64,000 bases of DNA. Source: Pantoea latae. Its GTDB lineage: Bacteria > Pseudomonadota > Gammaproteobacteria > Enterobacterales > Enterobacteriaceae. The stretch spans positions 1 to 64,000 of the forward strand of contig NZ_MWUE01000019.1 in the NCBI RefSeq assembly GCF_002077695.1, in the 5' to 3' direction. The notes beneath the pieces were generated by a model. It was not told the DNA's origin. It did not search any database and worked only from the letters and a program-made list of their open reading frames with translations. The position numbers and the translations under genes were made by a program. Shown here piece after piece: positions 14,604-23,556 of the stretch (position 1 is its first letter; every line of letters begins with the position of its first letter).

Positions 14604-15431
14604 ATGAAAAAGGTTGCCATTATCGGTCTGGGATGGCTCGGCATGCCGCTGGCGCTGGGGTTAACCGCGCGCGGCTGGCAGGTCACCGGCAGCAAAACCA
14701 CGCTGGACGGCGTCGAGGCGGCGCGGCGCTGCGGCATCGACGCGGTGCCGCTGCGGCTGACGCCGGAAATCGAGTGCGACGCCGGGGATCTCGAGCTGCT
14801 GCTGAATGTCGACGCGCTGGTGGTGACCCTGCCCGCCAGCCGCACGGCGGAGGGAGGCGCAAGCTATATGCAGGCGGTGCAGAACGTGGTGGACAGCGCG
14901 CTGGCGAAGCAGGTGCCGCGCATTATTTTCACCAGCTCCACCTCGGTCTACGGCAGCGGCAACGGCGTGATGAAAGAGAACAGCGCGCTGCAGCCGGAAA
15001 CCGTGGCGGGCAAGACGCTGGCGGAACTGGAAAGCTGGCTGCACGATCTGCCGGGTACCCAGGTAGATATTTTGCGCCTGGCGGGGCTGGTGGGGCCGAG
15101 CCGTCATCCCGGCCGCTTCCTGGCGGGAAAAACCGGCCTGACCCACGGCGCGCACGGCGTCAATCTGGTGCATCTGGATGATGTGGTCAGCGCCATCACG
15201 CTGCTACTGCAGACGCCGAAAGGTGGCCGGACTTATAACCTGTGCGCGCAGCAGCATCCGTCGCGCGACGCCTTCTATCCCGCCGTTTCGCGCCAGCTCG
15301 GCCTGACGCCGCCGACGTTTCTACCCGATGAAGCGGGCGAGCGCGGCAAGCTGATAGACGGCTCGCGCATCTGCAGCGAGCTGGGATTTGAATACCGCTA
15401 CGACGATCCGGCGAAGATGCCGCTGGAGTAA
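14604..15431 (+). CDS. yeeZ: YeeZ-family NAD(P)-binding protein
   Basis: This 275-residue extended-SDR-like protein resembles E. coli YeeZ (274 residues) along its whole length. It shares KKVAIIGLGWLGMPLALGL, IIFTSSTSVYG and DILRLAGLVGP. The N-terminal GxGxxG Rossmann motif supports dinucleotide binding; the substrate is not known. The ATG at 14604 is chosen because GGAGAG lies just upstream and the product matches E. coli from the first residue. It diverges from the his operon exactly as in E. coli. Confidence 0.93.
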   Translation: MKKVAIIGLGWLGMPLALGLTARGWQVTGSKTTLDGVEAARRCGIDAVPLRLTPEIECDAGDLELLLNVDALVVTLPASRTAEGGASYMQAVQNVVDSALAKQVPRIIFTSSTSVYGSGNGVMKENSALQPETVAGKTLAELESWLHDLPGTQVDILRLAGLVGPSRHPGRFLAGKTGLTHGAHGVNLVHLDDVVSAITLLLQTPKGGRTYNLCAQQHPSRDAFYPAVSRQLGLTPPTFLPDEAGERGKLIDGSRICSELGFEYRYDDPAKMPLE

Positions 15432-15434
15432 GGT

Positions 15435-16712
15435 CTACACGCCGAGCCGGTCGCGCAGCGCATACCAGGCGGCACCCATCGCGGTGAGCGGCACCTTAAA
15501 GCGCCGTCCGCCGGGGAAGGGCAGATGCGGCAGCTTCGCAAAGGCGTCGAAGCGCTCCGCATCGCCGCGCAGCGCTTCGCAGATCAGCTTGCCGGCCAGA
15601 TGGGTGCAGGTGACGCCGTGGCCGCTGTCGCCCTGCATAAAGTAGACGTTATGCTCCAGCCGGCCGAACTGCGGCAGCCGTGACAGCGTCAGCAGAAAGT
15701 TGCCGCTCCAGCGGTAGCTAAAGGCGAGATCGCGCAGCTGCGGGAAGGTGCGCAGCAGTTTAGGGCGGATCAATGCCTCGATATCGCCGGGATCGCGCGC
15801 GCCGTAGACCACGCCGCCGCCGTAGAGCAGCCGGTTGTCCGCCGTGAGCCGGAAGTAGTCCAGCAGATAGTTGCAGTCCTCGACGGCGTGATTGTTCGGC
15901 AGCAGCGCCAGCGCCTGATCGCGGCTCAGCGGCTCGCTGGTGAGGATCTGCGAGCCGCACGCCATGCTGTTGCGCGCCAGGCGCGGCTCCAGCTGTGAGG
16001 GCAGGTAGGCGTTGCCGGCGAAAATCACAAAGGTGGCGCTCACCTCGCCGTGGGCGGTTTTCACCCGATTCGGCGCGCCGTAGGTCAGCGCCGTCGCGGC
16101 GGAGCGTTCATAGATGCGCCCGCCGTGGCGGCGAATCGCCTCGGCTTCTCCCAGCGCCAGATTAAGCGGATGCAGATGGCCGCCGCGCCGGTCCAGCAGG
16201 CCGCCGACGTAGCGATCCGTGGCGATCTCGCGCCGGATGCCGCGCTCGTCCAGCAGCTCCAGTTCCTGATTACCATACTTTTCCCACAGCCGCTGCTGGC
16301 GGCGCAGGTGATTCATCTGGCGCGGGTTGAGCGCGGCGAAAATATTGCCGGGCCGATAGTCGCAGGCGATGGCGTAGCGGTCGATGCGGTCGCGAATAAT
16401 ATCGGCACCCTCGAACATCATGCTGCCGAGCATGCGCGCGCTCTCTTTGCCGTAGCGCTGTTCAATCACGTCCACGTCGCGGCTGTAGGAGTTGACCACC
16501 TGACCGCCGTTGCGGCCGCTGGCGCCGAAGCCCACGCGCGCCGCCTCCAGCACCACCACGTCATAGCCCGCTTCGGTGAGGTAGAGCGCGGCGGAGAGGC
16601 CGGTAAAACCGGCGCCGATAATGCAGACGTCGCACTGGATGCTCTCCTGCAGCGTCGGCCAGGGCGCATGGTCGTTGGCGGTCGCCGCGTAGTAGCTTTC
16701 AACGTGTTTCAT
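15435..16712 (-). CDS. puuB: Gamma-glutamylputrescine oxidoreductase
   Basis: PuuB oxidises gamma-glutamylputrescine to the gamma-glutamyl aldehyde with FAD and O2 in the cytosolic Puu pathway. The 425-residue product (E. coli 426) carries the ADP-binding motif CIIGAGFTGLSAALYL and the matching segment GFGASGRNGGQVVNSYSRD. Its C-terminus MGAAWYALRDRLGV is almost identical to E. coli. A perfect AGGAGG (16718-16723) five bases upstream fixes the ATG at 16712. It follows puuR by 24 bases in the puuD-puuR-puuB operon; puuC, which normally sits between puuR and puuB, is missing here. Confidence 0.95.
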   Translation of the reverse strand: MKHVESYYAATANDHAPWPTLQESIQCDVCIIGAGFTGLSAALYLTEAGYDVVVLEAARVGFGASGRNGGQVVNSYSRDVDVIEQRYGKESARMLGSMMFEGADIIRDRIDRYAIACDYRPGNIFAALNPRQMNHLRRQQRLWEKYGNQELELLDERGIRREIATDRYVGGLLDRRGGHLHPLNLALGEAEAIRRHGGRIYERSAATALTYGAPNRVKTAHGEVSATFVIFAGNAYLPSQLEPRLARNSMACGSQILTSEPLSRDQALALLPNNHAVEDCNYLLDYFRLTADNRLLYGGGVVYGARDPGDIEALIRPKLLRTFPQLRDLAFSYRWSGNFLLTLSRLPQFGRLEHNVYFMQGDSGHGVTCTHLAGKLICEALRGDAERFDAFAKLPHLPFPGGRRFKVPLTAMGAAWYALRDRLGV

Positions 16713-16736
16713 CACAACCTCCTGCATACAGATGCG

Positions 16737-17294
16737 TCAGAAATTGGCGGGCGTATGAGCGCTGACGATACGGCACGGCTGCGCGGAAAGATTGCTAAAG
16801 CTGTGCGGCAGCCCGGTATCGATCACATAACTTTCGCCCGCGTAAAGGTGATAGCTCTGGCCGTTGACCACCAGGGTGATCTCGCCTTCCAGCAGCGTGC
16901 CGGTCTCTTCGCCCGGATGACGCAGCTTTTCGCCAGTGCTGGCGCCGGGCTGATAGGTCTCCAGCAGCATGCCGAGCGAGCGCTGCGCCTGCCCGTTGTC
17001 CACCAGCTTCAGCGACACGCCCTGGCTGCCGATCTCCACCAGATCCTGCTGTTTGACGATCACCTTCGGCGCGTCGTGGTGTTTCGGCTCGGAGAAAAAC
17101 TCCGACAGCGACAGCCCGTATACCTTTAACAGCTTCTGCAGCGTGCTCACCGCCGGACTCACCTTGTCCTGTTCGATGGTGCTGATGGCGCTGTGGGTCA
17201 AACCTGACAGTTCAGCGGCGCGGCGCTGAGACAATCCCAACTCTTGCCGGATCTGCGATAAGCGTCGTCCGGGCGCCAGAGCGGCATCGTTCAT
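16737..17294 (-). CDS. puuR: Putrescine-responsive repressor PuuR
   Basis: The 185 residues match the E. coli length. An N-terminal XRE-type helix-turn-helix (LGLSQRRAAELSGLTHSAISTIE, about residues 19-41) is followed by a C-terminal cupin domain (about 110-180). PuuR represses puuA and puuD until putrescine is present. The start overlaps the puuD stop by four bases (ATGA), so repressor and hydrolase are coupled. Its target is likely the divergent puuD-puuA control region at 18056-18264. Confidence 0.95.
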   Translation of the reverse strand: MNDAALAPGRRLSQIRQELGLSQRRAAELSGLTHSAISTIEQDKVSPAVSTLQKLLKVYGLSLSEFFSEPKHHDAPKVIVKQQDLVEIGSQGVSLKLVDNGQAQRSLGMLLETYQPGASTGEKLRHPGEETGTLLEGEITLVVNGQSYHLYAGESYVIDTGLPHSFSNLSAQPCRIVSAHTPANF

Positions 17295-18055
17295 GGTGTT
17301 TTTTCCTTGTGATAGTGCTGGGCGGCGTGGATAAACCCCGCGAAAAGCGCGCGCGAGGCGTCGTTATGTTCAGGCTGCCATTCAGGGTGCCACTGCACCG
17401 CGAGGGCGAACGGATGGTGGCGCAGGCTGACCGCTTCGATCAGGCCGTCCGGCGCGCGCGCCTCGATGCGCAGCTGTGGCCCCGGCTCGCGGATGCCCTG
17501 ATGGTGCAGCGAATTAACCGCCAGGGTAGCGTCGCCGCCCAGCAGCGAGGCCAGCAGGCCGTCCGCCTCAGGAAAGACGTCATGCGCCGGCGCGTACTGC
17601 TGGTTCAACGGCTGCGTCGCCTCTGGATGATGCGGCAGGCCGCGCTTAAACTGGTCAAGATCGCGCCACAGCGCGCCGCCGTTCGCCACTACCAGTTCCT
17701 GCATGCCGCGACAGATGCCGAACAGCGGCATCTTGCGGCTGGTGGCCCAGGTAATGATGGCGAAGGCGAGCCGGTCGCGACCGGGATCGGCGTGCGCCTC
17801 GCTGCCCGCTTCGCCGTAATGCCAGGGTTCGATATTGCTCGGGCTGCCGGTCAGCAATACGCCGTCGAGCGCCGCCAGCGCCTGCTCCAGCAGCTGCGGC
17901 GCGGCGCAGAGCTGCTGCGGCAGGGCAAGGGGCACGCCGCCCGCCTGGGCGATGGCCGTCAGATATTTGTTATGCACCGACTGGGTGAGATGGCCATGAT
18001 GGTCGATCTGGCACATCGTGACGCCGATCAACGGCTTGTTAAAAATAATGCCCAT
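17291..18055 (-). CDS. puuD: Gamma-glutamyl-GABA hydrolase
   Basis: PuuD cleaves gamma-glutamyl-GABA to GABA and glutamate. It is a class I glutamine-amidotransferase-like hydrolase: the nucleophile is in FGICRGMQELV and the catalytic His-Glu is in VQWHPEW. The ATG at 18055, with GAGGA five bases upstream, gives 254 residues as in E. coli; a longer in-frame start at 18088 is less likely. It is the first gene of the minus-strand puu operon, divergent from puuA. Confidence 0.93.
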   Translation of the reverse strand: MGIIFNKPLIGVTMCQIDHHGHLTQSVHNKYLTAIAQAGGVPLALPQQLCAAPQLLEQALAALDGVLLTGSPSNIEPWHYGEAGSEAHADPGRDRLAFAIITWATSRKMPLFGICRGMQELVVANGGALWRDLDQFKRGLPHHPEATQPLNQQYAPAHDVFPEADGLLASLLGGDATLAVNSLHHQGIREPGPQLRIEARAPDGLIEAVSLRHHPFALAVQWHPEWQPEHNDASRALFAGFIHAAQHYHKEKTP

Positions 18056-18129
18056 CTCACTCCTCGACTCGCTGTTCAAAAAATTCACCGATCGGGCCCG
18101 TAACGGGAAAAACTGTGCAATATTTTTTC

Positions 18130-18158
18130 AATCTAGCAATGCGCTGTTTGTTTCTCAA
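18130..18158 (-). promoter_or_regulatory. Candidate puuDRB promoter
   Basis: On the minus strand TTGAGA (18158-18153) and TAGATT (18135-18130) are spaced by 17 bases, about 75 bases ahead of puuD. The -35 box lies inside the inverted repeat at 18144-18162, so a protein bound there would block this promoter. Confidence 0.5.
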
Positions 18159-18162
18159 ACAG
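18144..18162. promoter_or_regulatory. Inverted repeat operator candidate in the puuD-puuA gap
   Basis: CTGTTTG (18144-18150) and CAAACAG (18156-18162) form a perfect 7-bp inverted repeat around TTTCT. It overlaps the candidate puuD -35 box and sits 11 bases before the puuA -35 box. PuuR is the obvious candidate ligand, but the sequence does not clearly match the E. coli PuuR site as I recall it. Confidence 0.5.
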
Positions 18163-18173
18163 ATTTGTTACAT

Positions 18174-18202
18174 TTGCACACTTTTTCTGTTGGCGCTATG
18201 TT
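18174..18202 (+). promoter_or_regulatory. Candidate puuA promoter
   Basis: TTGCAC (18174-18179) and TATGTT (18197-18202) are spaced by 17 bases and lie about 60 bases before the puuA ATG at 18265. This is a good sigma70 match, divergent from the puuDRB promoter. Confidence 0.65.
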
Positions 18203-18264
18203 AGAGGAGTGGCTGTTATTTTGAGCATTGCGCAAACCAACTAACGGTAGAAGGCGGGTGGGAT

Positions 18265-19680
18265 ATGACGAACCTCGTGGAAGTAGAAGACTTCACGCGT
18301 CACAGTGAAGAGAGACGAACCAGCGCGTTCCAGCTTGAAGTGAAAAACTGGCTGGAACGCCATCCTGAAACGCAGTATGTCGATATTTTACTTAATGATT
18401 TAAATGGTGTTTTTCGCGGTAAGCGTATCCCGGTCGCCGCGCTGGCGAAGCTGGAAAAAGGGTGTTATTTCCCCGCCTCGGTTTTCGCTATGGATATTCT
18501 CGGCAACACCGTCGAAGAGGCCGGACTCGGACAATCTCTCGGCGAACCTGACAACCTCTGTATGCCCGTTCCCGGCTCCTTAGTTCCCTCTGCTTCCGAT
18601 CCCGCGCGCATCGCGCAACTGCTGCTGACCATGTGCAACCAAGATGGCACTCCCTTTGACGTTGAACCCCGTAATGTCCTGAACCGGCTGTGGCAGCAGC
18701 TGCGTAATCGAGGGCTGTTTCCGGTGGTAGCGGTAGAGCTGGAGTTCTATCTGGTGGATAAGGCCCGCGACGCCGAAGGCTTTATTCAGCCGCCGTGCGC
18801 GCCGGGCAGCAGCGAGCGCAATATGCAGAGCCAGGTTTACTCGGTGGACAACCTCGATCATTTCGGCGCGGTGCTGCGCGATATCGACGCGCTGGCGCGT
18901 CAGCAGAATATTCCCGCCGACGGCGCGCTGGCGGAGGCCTCGCCCGGCCAGTTCGAGATTAACCTGCACCACACCCGTGACGTACTGAGCGCCTGCGACC
19001 ACGCCGTGCAGCTGAAAAGGCTGATCCGTCAGGTGGCGGAGAATCACGGCATGACCGCCACCTTTATGGCTAAACCCTATGAGGAGTACGCGGGCAGCGG
19101 CATGCACGTGCATATCAGCATGCTGGATGCCGCCGATCATAACGCCTTCGCCGCGGACGACGGCAGCGACTCGCCGCTGCTGAAGCGCGCGCTGGCGGGC
19201 ATGCTCGACCTGATGCCGGCGTCGATGGCGCTGCTGGCGCCCAACGTCAACGCCTATCGCCGCTTCGTGCCGGAGGCCTATGTGCCGCTGCAGGCCTCCT
19301 GGGGGCACAACAACCGCACCGTGGCGCTGCGCATTCCCTGCGGCGACAGCGATAACCACCGCGTCGAGTATCGCGTCGCGGGCGCGGACGCCAACCCCTA
19401 TCTGGTGATGTCGGCGATTCTGGCGGGCATTCTGCACGGGCTGGATACCGCGCTGCCGCTGCCGCAGCCGGTGCAGGGCAACGGCCACGAGGCAGAGGGC
19501 ATTCCGCTGCCGGTGCGTCAGAGCGAGGCGCTGCTGGAGTTCGAAAGCAGCTACCCGCTGCAAAAACTGCTGGGCGAGCGTTTCGGCGCGGTGTGGCACA
19601 GCTGCAAGCGCCACGAGATGATGCAGTTTGAACGGCTGGTCACCGCCACGGAGATCGACTGGATGCTGAAAAACGCCTGA
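18265..19680 (+). CDS. puuA: Gamma-glutamylputrescine synthetase
   Basis: PuuA is a glutamine-synthetase-fold ligase that joins glutamate to putrescine with ATP, the first step of the Puu pathway. The 471-residue product (E. coli 472) shares DLNGVFRGKRIP, FPASVFAMDILGN, the metal and glutamate-binding AVELEFYLVD and ASPGQFEINLHHT, and SWGHNNRTVALRIPCGD. Transcription probably starts from the promoter at 18174-18202. It ends just upstream of a structured region and terminator leading to plaP. Confidence 0.96.
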   Translation: MTNLVEVEDFTRHSEERRTSAFQLEVKNWLERHPETQYVDILLNDLNGVFRGKRIPVAALAKLEKGCYFPASVFAMDILGNTVEEAGLGQSLGEPDNLCMPVPGSLVPSASDPARIAQLLLTMCNQDGTPFDVEPRNVLNRLWQQLRNRGLFPVVAVELEFYLVDKARDAEGFIQPPCAPGSSERNMQSQVYSVDNLDHFGAVLRDIDALARQQNIPADGALAEASPGQFEINLHHTRDVLSACDHAVQLKRLIRQVAENHGMTATFMAKPYEEYAGSGMHVHISMLDAADHNAFAADDGSDSPLLKRALAGMLDLMPASMALLAPNVNAYRRFVPEAYVPLQASWGHNNRTVALRIPCGDSDNHRVEYRVAGADANPYLVMSAILAGILHGLDTALPLPQPVQGNGHEAEGIPLPVRQSEALLEFESSYPLQKLLGERFGAVWHSCKRHEMMQFERLVTATEIDWMLKNA

Positions 19681-19692
19681 GAAAAAAGTCGC

Positions 19693-19800
19693 TATACTGA
19701 GCAGCGGGTCTTGTATTTTTGCCGCATTTTGGGGCAGAATACGCGGCCTGCAAAAATACGAATATAACCGATGCTTATCAGAGCCTCGGTTATTTTTTTT
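19693..19800 (+). promoter_or_regulatory. Structured RNA region with intrinsic terminator between puuA and plaP
   Basis: A TATACT -10-like box (19693-19698) is followed by a perfect 10-bp inverted repeat, GTATTTTTGC (19713-19722) with GCAAAAATAC (19750-19759). A terminator then pairs ATAACCGA (19764-19771) with TCGGTTAT (19786-19793) ahead of eight or more Ts. The simplest reading is the puuA 3' end. Alternatively it is a leader RNA or small RNA controlling plaP by attenuation. No -35 box is convincing. Confidence 0.45.
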
Positions 19801-19827
19801 GCATGTACTTAACCGATTCGCATGAGG

Positions 19828-19841
19828 CCGGGCGCGCCCGG
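19828..19841. repeat. 14-bp perfect palindrome upstream of plaP
   Basis: CCGGGCGCGCCCGG is self-complementary and lies about 190 bases before the plaP start, just after the terminator at 19764-19800. It could be a protein-binding site or a short hairpin; nothing else identifies it. Confidence 0.6.
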
Positions 19842-19890
19842 ATAGATACACGTTAAAAAACGCGTAAGCGTAAGAACTGAGGATACAAAG

Positions 19891-20040
19891 ATGGGGATGT
19901 TATTCATTCAGCCGGCCCGCGCTGGCTCTCGTTTCCGTGACGACTACGGCGCCGCGCTTGCGTTTAACGCCACCTCTCTCACTCCCGTGATGCAATCCAG
20001 TCAGGTTGCAGCGCAGGGAGGTCTGAACCATGTCGCTTGA
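19891..20040 (+). CDS. Possible upstream ORF (49 codons) overlapping the plaP start
   Basis: An ATG at 19891 with GAGGA eight bases upstream opens a 49-residue frame beginning [20 protein letters not shown]. It ends at TGA 20038-20040, 11 bases inside plaP. No family is recognisable. The ribosome-binding site and the overlap with plaP suggest a leader peptide coupling translation, but a chance ORF cannot be ruled out. The rest of the 19681-20029 gap holds the structures listed separately. Confidence 0.35.
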   Translation: MGMLFIQPARAGSRFRDDYGAALAFNATSLTPVMQSSQVAAQGGLNHVA

Positions 20041-21385
20041 TACCTCAGCACCGCAGCGTGCGCACCTGAAAAAATCTCTGACCCTGCTTCCGGTCGTCAT
20101 GATTGGCCTCGCCTACATGCAGCCGATGACCCTGTTTGATACCTTCGGTATCGTGTCGGGTCTGACCAGCGGTCACGTCGCCACCGCCTACGCCTTCGCG
20201 CTGATTGCGATTCTGTTTACCGCCGTAAGCTACGGTAAGCTGGTACGCCGCTTCCCATCTGCGGGCTCCGCTTATACCTACGCGCAAAAGGCGATCAGTC
20301 CGCATGTCGGCTTTATGGTCGGCTGGTCATCGCTGTTAGACTACCTGTTCATGCCGATGATCAACATTCTGCTGGCGAAAAACTATTTTGAAGCGCTGGT
20401 GCCTGGTATTCCGTCGTGGATTTTCGTGGTGCTGCTGGTGGCGTTTATGACGATGTCCAACCTGCGCGGCATTAAAACCGTGGCGAACTTCAACAGCGTT
20501 ATCGTGGTGCTGCAGGTTGTGGTGATGATCGGTATCACCGGCATGGTGATTTACGGCGTGGCGCACGGCGAAGGCGCGGGCACGCTCACCAGCTCGCAGC
20601 CGTTCTGGTCCGCTGACGCCCATGTGGTGCCGATGATCACCGGCGCGACGATCCTCTGTTTCTCGTTCCTCGGCTTTGACGGCATTAGCTCGCTGTCGGA
20701 AGAGACTAAAGACGCAGAACGCACCATTCCGCGCGCGATTTTCCTTACCGCGCTGATCGGCGGTCTGATCTTTATCGTCGCCTCTTACTTCCTGCAGCTC
20801 TACTTCCCGGATATCTCGCGCTTTAAGGATCCGGATTCGTCGCAGCCGGAGATTATGCTGTACGTAGCGGGCCATGTGCTGCAGTTCGGCATCCTGATCT
20901 TCTCGGTGGTGACCGTGCTGGCGTCAGGTATGGCGGCGCACGCCGGCGTATCGCGTCTGATGTACGTGATGGGCCGCGACGGCGTCTTCCCGGAGCGTTT
21001 CTTTGGCTATATCCATCCGAAGTGGCGCACCCCGTCGCTGAACGTGCTGCTGGTCGGCGCCGTGGCGCTGATGGCGATCCGCTTCGACCTGGTGACCGCG
21101 ACGGCGCTGGTTAACTTTGGCGCGCTGGTGGCGTTTACCTTCGTTAACCTGTCGGTGATCGCGCAGTTCTGGATCCGCGAGAAGCGTAACCGCACGCTGC
21201 GCGACCATATCAACTATCTGGTGCTGCCGGTGCTCGGCGCGCTGACGGTGGGCGCGCTGTGGATTAACCTGGAAGAGAGTTCGATGGTGCTGGGCCTGAT
21301 TTGGGCCGCCGTGGGGATTGTTTACCTCGCGTTTGTCACCCGCAGCTTCCGTAATCCGGTGCCGCAGTACAGCGAAGAAGTGTAA
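20030..21385 (+). CDS. plaP: Putrescine importer PlaP
   Basis: This 451-residue APC-family transporter with about 12 membrane segments is closer to E. coli PlaP (YeeF) than to PuuP, for example [20 protein letters not shown] near the N-terminus and NPVPQY at the C-terminus. PlaP imports putrescine by proton symport. GGAGG lies close upstream of the ATG. Its place near yeeZ-his is the E. coli position. Here the puu genes lie between yeeZ and plaP, so importer and catabolic enzymes form one cluster. Confidence 0.93.
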   Translation: MSLDTSAPQRAHLKKSLTLLPVVMIGLAYMQPMTLFDTFGIVSGLTSGHVATAYAFALIAILFTAVSYGKLVRRFPSAGSAYTYAQKAISPHVGFMVGWSSLLDYLFMPMINILLAKNYFEALVPGIPSWIFVVLLVAFMTMSNLRGIKTVANFNSVIVVLQVVVMIGITGMVIYGVAHGEGAGTLTSSQPFWSADAHVVPMITGATILCFSFLGFDGISSLSEETKDAERTIPRAIFLTALIGGLIFIVASYFLQLYFPDISRFKDPDSSQPEIMLYVAGHVLQFGILIFSVVTVLASGMAAHAGVSRLMYVMGRDGVFPERFFGYIHPKWRTPSLNVLLVGAVALMAIRFDLVTATALVNFGALVAFTFVNLSVIAQFWIREKRNRTLRDHINYLVLPVLGALTVGALWINLEESSMVLGLIWAAVGIVYLAFVTRSFRNPVPQYSEEV

Positions 21386-21397
21386 TTTGCTGGCAAA

Positions 21398-21434
21398 GAA
21401 AAAAGGGTGAGGCGCAAGCCTCACCCTTTTTTTT
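21398..21434. terminator. Bidirectional terminator between plaP and the PAP2 phosphatase
   Basis: GGGTGAGGC (21405-21413), a GCAA loop and GCCTCACCC (21418-21426) are flanked by A-rich sequence on the left and eight Ts on the right. It serves the convergent genes on both sides. Confidence 0.95.
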
Positions 21435-22698
21435 ATCCCTGATGCTTCGCCTGGGCAAAGGCGGCGCTGAGATCGAGACGCTGCCAGAACTGCTGCTCCG
21501 GCGTGGCGCCCGACAGCGGATAGCCCGCCGGCAGCGCGGTTTTCGCCATCAGCGCGCGACGCTGTGCCGCAGAGAGCTGCGGCAGCGCCGATTCCAGCAG
21601 CACCTCCGCGCCTGGCGGCACGCTGACGGCGCGCGGCTGTGTGCTCAGCCGTGGCAGATTGTAGGTCATGGTGAAGCGATAGAAGCGCTGCATCGCCGCA
21701 TCCTGATAGTTATCCTCGCCCTTAACCGTCTGCGCGCAGGTCGCCAGCGCGACGCCGCACTCTTTCTCCAGCGCGCTGCGCAGCTGGTCGCGCGCCTCGC
21801 TGAATAGCCTGCGATAAGCGGGATCGTTGAGGTAGTGCGCCACGTTGCGCTCGGCCACCATACGCGACCCCATCACGTCGAGCGGATAGTGCACGCCCAG
21901 CACGATGCGCGAGTAGCCATAGCGCGCGCCGCGCGCCACCAGCGCCTGAAACCGTTCCGGGATCATCTCCGCCAGCAGCAGCGCATCGGTGACGCCGGTA
22001 TTGGTATGGCCGCTGGGAAAGGAGCCGCCGTCGGCGGTGTAGGGCTTGCCATCTTTCACCACCACGTCGTCCGGCACCAGATGGATGCTGTTGCCCGTCG
22101 CCAGGAAGGGACGCGCATAGTTGAAGTGTTTTTTCGCCGCGCTGGTGCTGATTTCCGTCGCTTTGATCAGCACGGCCGCCTTGCTCAGCTCGCCCTTATC
22201 GTAGGCGGCCAGAAACGCCTTGCCGAGACGCGGGCCGAGCGCGTCGGCGGTAAAGTAGAGATAGCTGATGCCCTCCGCGTCGGCCAGCGCCTGCTGGCGC
22301 GCGCCCTGCGTGGCGTTGAGGTTAATCTGCGCCACAGTGGCGCGGTTGGCGTTCAGCGTCGCCTCCGGCAGCGCGCTAAAGCTGGAGAGCAGTTCAATGC
22401 CCGCCTGCTGGTTGGCTTTCACCTGAAAGTCATAGCCGCTCGCCCTGAGCCAGGCGCTGTCCGCCTGCAGCTGCGACTGCTTCGCCTTTTCCAGCGCGCT
22501 GCGCGTCAGCGTCGGCGCGCCGTTCTGCAGCGCCTGACGTTCCGCCTGCAGGATATGTTGCTCCAGCGCATCGAAAGTCTGGCTGCCTGATTCCGGCGTG
22601 GTCATGCGCGCCAGCGCCGCCGCCTCTGGCAGCGTTGTCGCCTGCGCCTGCTGCGCCAGCAGCAGCGACGCGGCGATAAGCGTATAACGTAATGTCAT
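21433..22698 (-). CDS. Secreted PAP2-family (class A) acid phosphatase
   Basis: This 421-residue exported protein has a signal peptide (about 1-20, ending AQA) and the three PAP2/PhoN catalytic motifs: KKHFNYARP, PSGHT, and SRIVLGVHYPLDV. It should act in the periplasm or outside as a non-specific phosphomonoesterase or lipid-phosphate phosphatase. It is longer than classical PhoN (about 250 residues), with about 150 residues before the catalytic core and a C-terminal extension of unknown role. The gene stands alone between two terminator or regulator boundaries. Confidence 0.88.
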   Translation of the reverse strand: MTLRYTLIAASLLLAQQAQATTLPEAAALARMTTPESGSQTFDALEQHILQAERQALQNGAPTLTRSALEKAKQSQLQADSAWLRASGYDFQVKANQQAGIELLSSFSALPEATLNANRATVAQINLNATQGARQQALADAEGISYLYFTADALGPRLGKAFLAAYDKGELSKAAVLIKATEISTSAAKKHFNYARPFLATGNSIHLVPDDVVVKDGKPYTADGGSFPSGHTNTGVTDALLLAEMIPERFQALVARGARYGYSRIVLGVHYPLDVMGSRMVAERNVAHYLNDPAYRRLFSEARDQLRSALEKECGVALATCAQTVKGEDNYQDAAMQRFYRFTMTYNLPRLSTQPRAVSVPPGAEVLLESALPQLSAAQRRALMAKTALPAGYPLSGATPEQQFWQRLDLSAAFAQAKHQG

Positions 22699-22794
22699 GT
22701 TTTTATCCTGTTATTCAGAGAATTACCTTGCCGGCTTTGACGGTAACTCCGCAGGATGACAGTTTTATTACGGCGCGAAGCCTTTCACGCGCCG

Positions 22795-23556
22795 CTACTC
22801 CGCCAGCAGCAGCTCCCAGCTGCCTTCGCGCAGCACGCTGCGCGCCGCCGCGCTGAGCTGGCTATCGGTGATAAGGATGTCAAAGTCGCTGAGCGGCAGC
22901 GCCAGGTAGGTGGCGATTTTGTTGTACTTCGAGCTGTCGCTCAGCAGCACGCGCTTGCTGCTGACGTCGCGCACCGTCTGCTTCACCGTGACTTTGTCCT
23001 CGTCAGGCGTATAGAGCCCGCGCGGACCCCAGCAGGAGGCGGAGATAAAGGCGATGTCGATCGCCAGATGGCGCAGGCTGCGCGCCGCGCTCTCCCCCAC
23101 GCAGGAGCGGTTGTCGCGACACACCGTGCCGCCGGTATGGATCACCCGGCAGTCGCTCGCCTCCATCAGCAGGTTGGTGACCATAAAGTCGTTGGTCACC
23201 ACCAGCAGGTCGTCGCGATCCAGCAGCTCGCGCGCCAGCGCCAGCGTGGTGGTGCCCGCATCCAGATAAATGCAGCTGTTGCGCGGAATATGCTGGGCGG
23301 CACAGCGGCCGATGGCGTTCTTCTCGGCGTTATAGAGCGTGGTCTTGGTCTGATGGGACGGCTCCGCCGCCAGGCGATCGGCCGAGCGCACGCCGCCGGA
23401 AACCGACAGCACCGCGCCTTGCTCTTCCAGCTTCTGCACGTCGCGGCGAATAGTCATATGCGACACGCCAAGCCGCTCGGTCAGTTCGGCAATGCTGACC
23501 ACGCCGCGTTCGGCGACCAGCGCCAGGATCTGCTGGTGGCGTTCAACAGGGATCAT
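22795..23556 (-). CDS. ygbI: DeoR-family regulator of the tetronate operon (YgbI-like)
   Basis: This 253-residue DeoR-type regulator resembles E. coli YgbI. An N-terminal winged helix (SIAELTERLGVSHMTIRRDVQKLE, about 21-44) precedes a sugar-phosphate sensor domain containing IYLDAGTTTLALA and HTGGTVCRDNRSCVG. It is divergent from ltnD-otnK-otnC-otnI-ygbN and is the expected local repressor, probably responding to a phosphorylated four-carbon acid. The shared 260-base gap contains an inverted repeat at 23721-23744. Confidence 0.88.
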   Translation of the reverse strand: MIPVERHQQILALVAERGVVSIAELTERLGVSHMTIRRDVQKLEEQGAVLSVSGGVRSADRLAAEPSHQTKTTLYNAEKNAIGRCAAQHIPRNSCIYLDAGTTTLALARELLDRDDLLVVTNDFMVTNLLMEASDCRVIHTGGTVCRDNRSCVGESAARSLRHLAIDIAFISASCWGPRGLYTPDEDKVTVKQTVRDVSSKRVLLSDSSKYNKIATYLALPLSDFDILITDSQLSAAARSVLREGSWELLLAE

